NCBI GenBank assembly: GCA_038501785.1
Contig: JBAMJR010000013.1
Span: 5,378,501-5,442,500, forward strand
Direction of reading: 5' to 3'
Length of the DNA: 64,000 bases
DNA from: Myoxocephalus aenaeus
Lineage: Eukaryota; Chordata; Actinopteri; Perciformes; Cottidae
Numbering within the stretch: position 1 is the first letter of the stretch; each line of letters opens with the position of its first letter. Of the stretch, positions 63,301 to 64,000 are shown piece by piece. The position numbers were made by a program, and so were the translations under genes. The notes beneath the pieces were generated by a model. The model searched no databases, had not been told where the DNA came from, and worked only from the letters and a program-made list of their open reading frames with translations.

Positions 63301-63974
63301 CCTGATGAGGAGGATAAGAGGAGGACGAGAGGAAATAGAAGACGATGAAGGGAGGTAGGGGAGCTGGATGTGAGGAGGTGGAATAAAGGTGGTGGAGGAG
63401 GACAAAGAAATGGAAAGGAAAGCAGACAGGAAATACATGTTTGTAAGTAAAAGCACTTCGAGCCTCACAAGTCCATTCTCATGGAACAGGCCAGATACTG
63501 TGTGTGGTTTGTTTGCCTCAAGGTTGTATGATTTAAGCAACCTGCGATATTGTGTTTGTGTGTTAAATGATACGTCACTTTATTGTCCAAAAACATAATT
63601 ACTTTTCAACATAAAAAGCACACTATTATTTCCAGTAGATGAGGAGTATGTTAGTTATTAAATCCAACAAGCAGTTTAGCCAAAGCTTGCTGCCTGCACT
63701 GAATTCGATTTTGATAGTAGCAAATATTGGCCCATCATATTTCAGTCTAATATTCATGAAAATGACTGGTGACTAAACTCCTCTCTTTGTTTCCTCCCCA
63801 TCTCTTTTCACAAAAGCTCTGCTCAGTGCATGGGGATATTAGCAGGATCGACGCATCAGATAACGTCTATTATTATATATTTGTTTGCTGAGCTGCTGCT
63901 GCACTTTGGAATCAGCTGGGGACACCTTTGAATCTAACAAAAACACTGTGTTGAATCGAGTTGAATACATTGGT

Positions 63975-64000
63975 TGTGTGTGTGTGTGTGTGTGTGTGTG
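63975..64000. repeat. (GT)n microsatellite cut by window end
   Basis: GT tract running off the right edge. Confidence 0.95.

Larger units (their letters stand above)
56926..64000 (-). other. epha3: epha3 intron 3, open at the right edge
   Basis: At least 7075 bp. Holds CA tracts at 57064-57089, the LINE-like tail and (CT)n at 58117-58330, GT at 59728-59810, CA at 60039-60106 and 60240-60299, and a GT tract cut by the window end at 63975-64000. The large ephrin-binding exon 3 is not found on the minus strand, so it should lie further right. Confidence 0.75.

Noticed and set aside
57000..64000. Search for exon 3 (ephrin-binding domain)
   Set aside because: No frame shows the conserved Eph ligand-binding strings; the exon must be outside the window.

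Overview
The window looks like teleost fish nuclear DNA, probably percomorph. It is AT-rich, intron-rich and full of long (CA/GT)n microsatellites, and it carries fish-type DNA transposon relics. No prokaryotic or viral genes are seen.

One protein-coding gene can be supported: an Eph receptor tyrosine kinase on the minus strand, best matched to EphA3. Fourteen exons (human-style exons 4 to 17) can be placed from splice sites and reading phase between 56925 and 16961. They join without a frame break into a 719-residue C-terminal part: end of the cysteine-rich EGF-like region, two fibronectin III domains, transmembrane helix, juxtamembrane segment, complete kinase domain, SAM domain and a C-terminus ending PVPV. 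Exons 1 to 3 (signal peptide, ephrin-binding domain, first part of the cysteine-rich region) are not seen and should lie beyond the right edge.

Layout, left to right. 1 to about 13.9 kb: sequence downstream of the gene with microsatellites, a SINE-like copy, a deleted Harbinger element with remnants of both its genes, and a probable piggyBac relic. About 13.9 to 16.96 kb: probable long 3' UTR or 3' flank with several poly(A) signals and a hAT-type MITE with a perfect 8-bp target duplication. 16.96 to 28.35 kb: SAM and C-terminal kinase-lobe exons, with a 295-bp MITE in the last intron. 30.66 to 39.95 kb: the remaining kinase and juxtamembrane exons. 41.18 to 42.26 kb: juxtamembrane start, transmembrane and second FN3 half. 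47.8 to 56.9 kb: FN3 and cysteine-rich exons. 56.9 to 64.0 kb: intron 3, open at the window edge.

The points most worth a second look are an FN3-1 loop insertion carrying an extra glycosylation sequon, a NAGNAG acceptor at the transmembrane exon, a CA tract almost touching the exon 12 donor, the MITE that supplies a poly(A) signal in the 3' region, and large inverted GT/CA tracts. I saw no sign of an undescribed multi-gene system. All comparisons with human EphA3 are from memory, with no alignment run.
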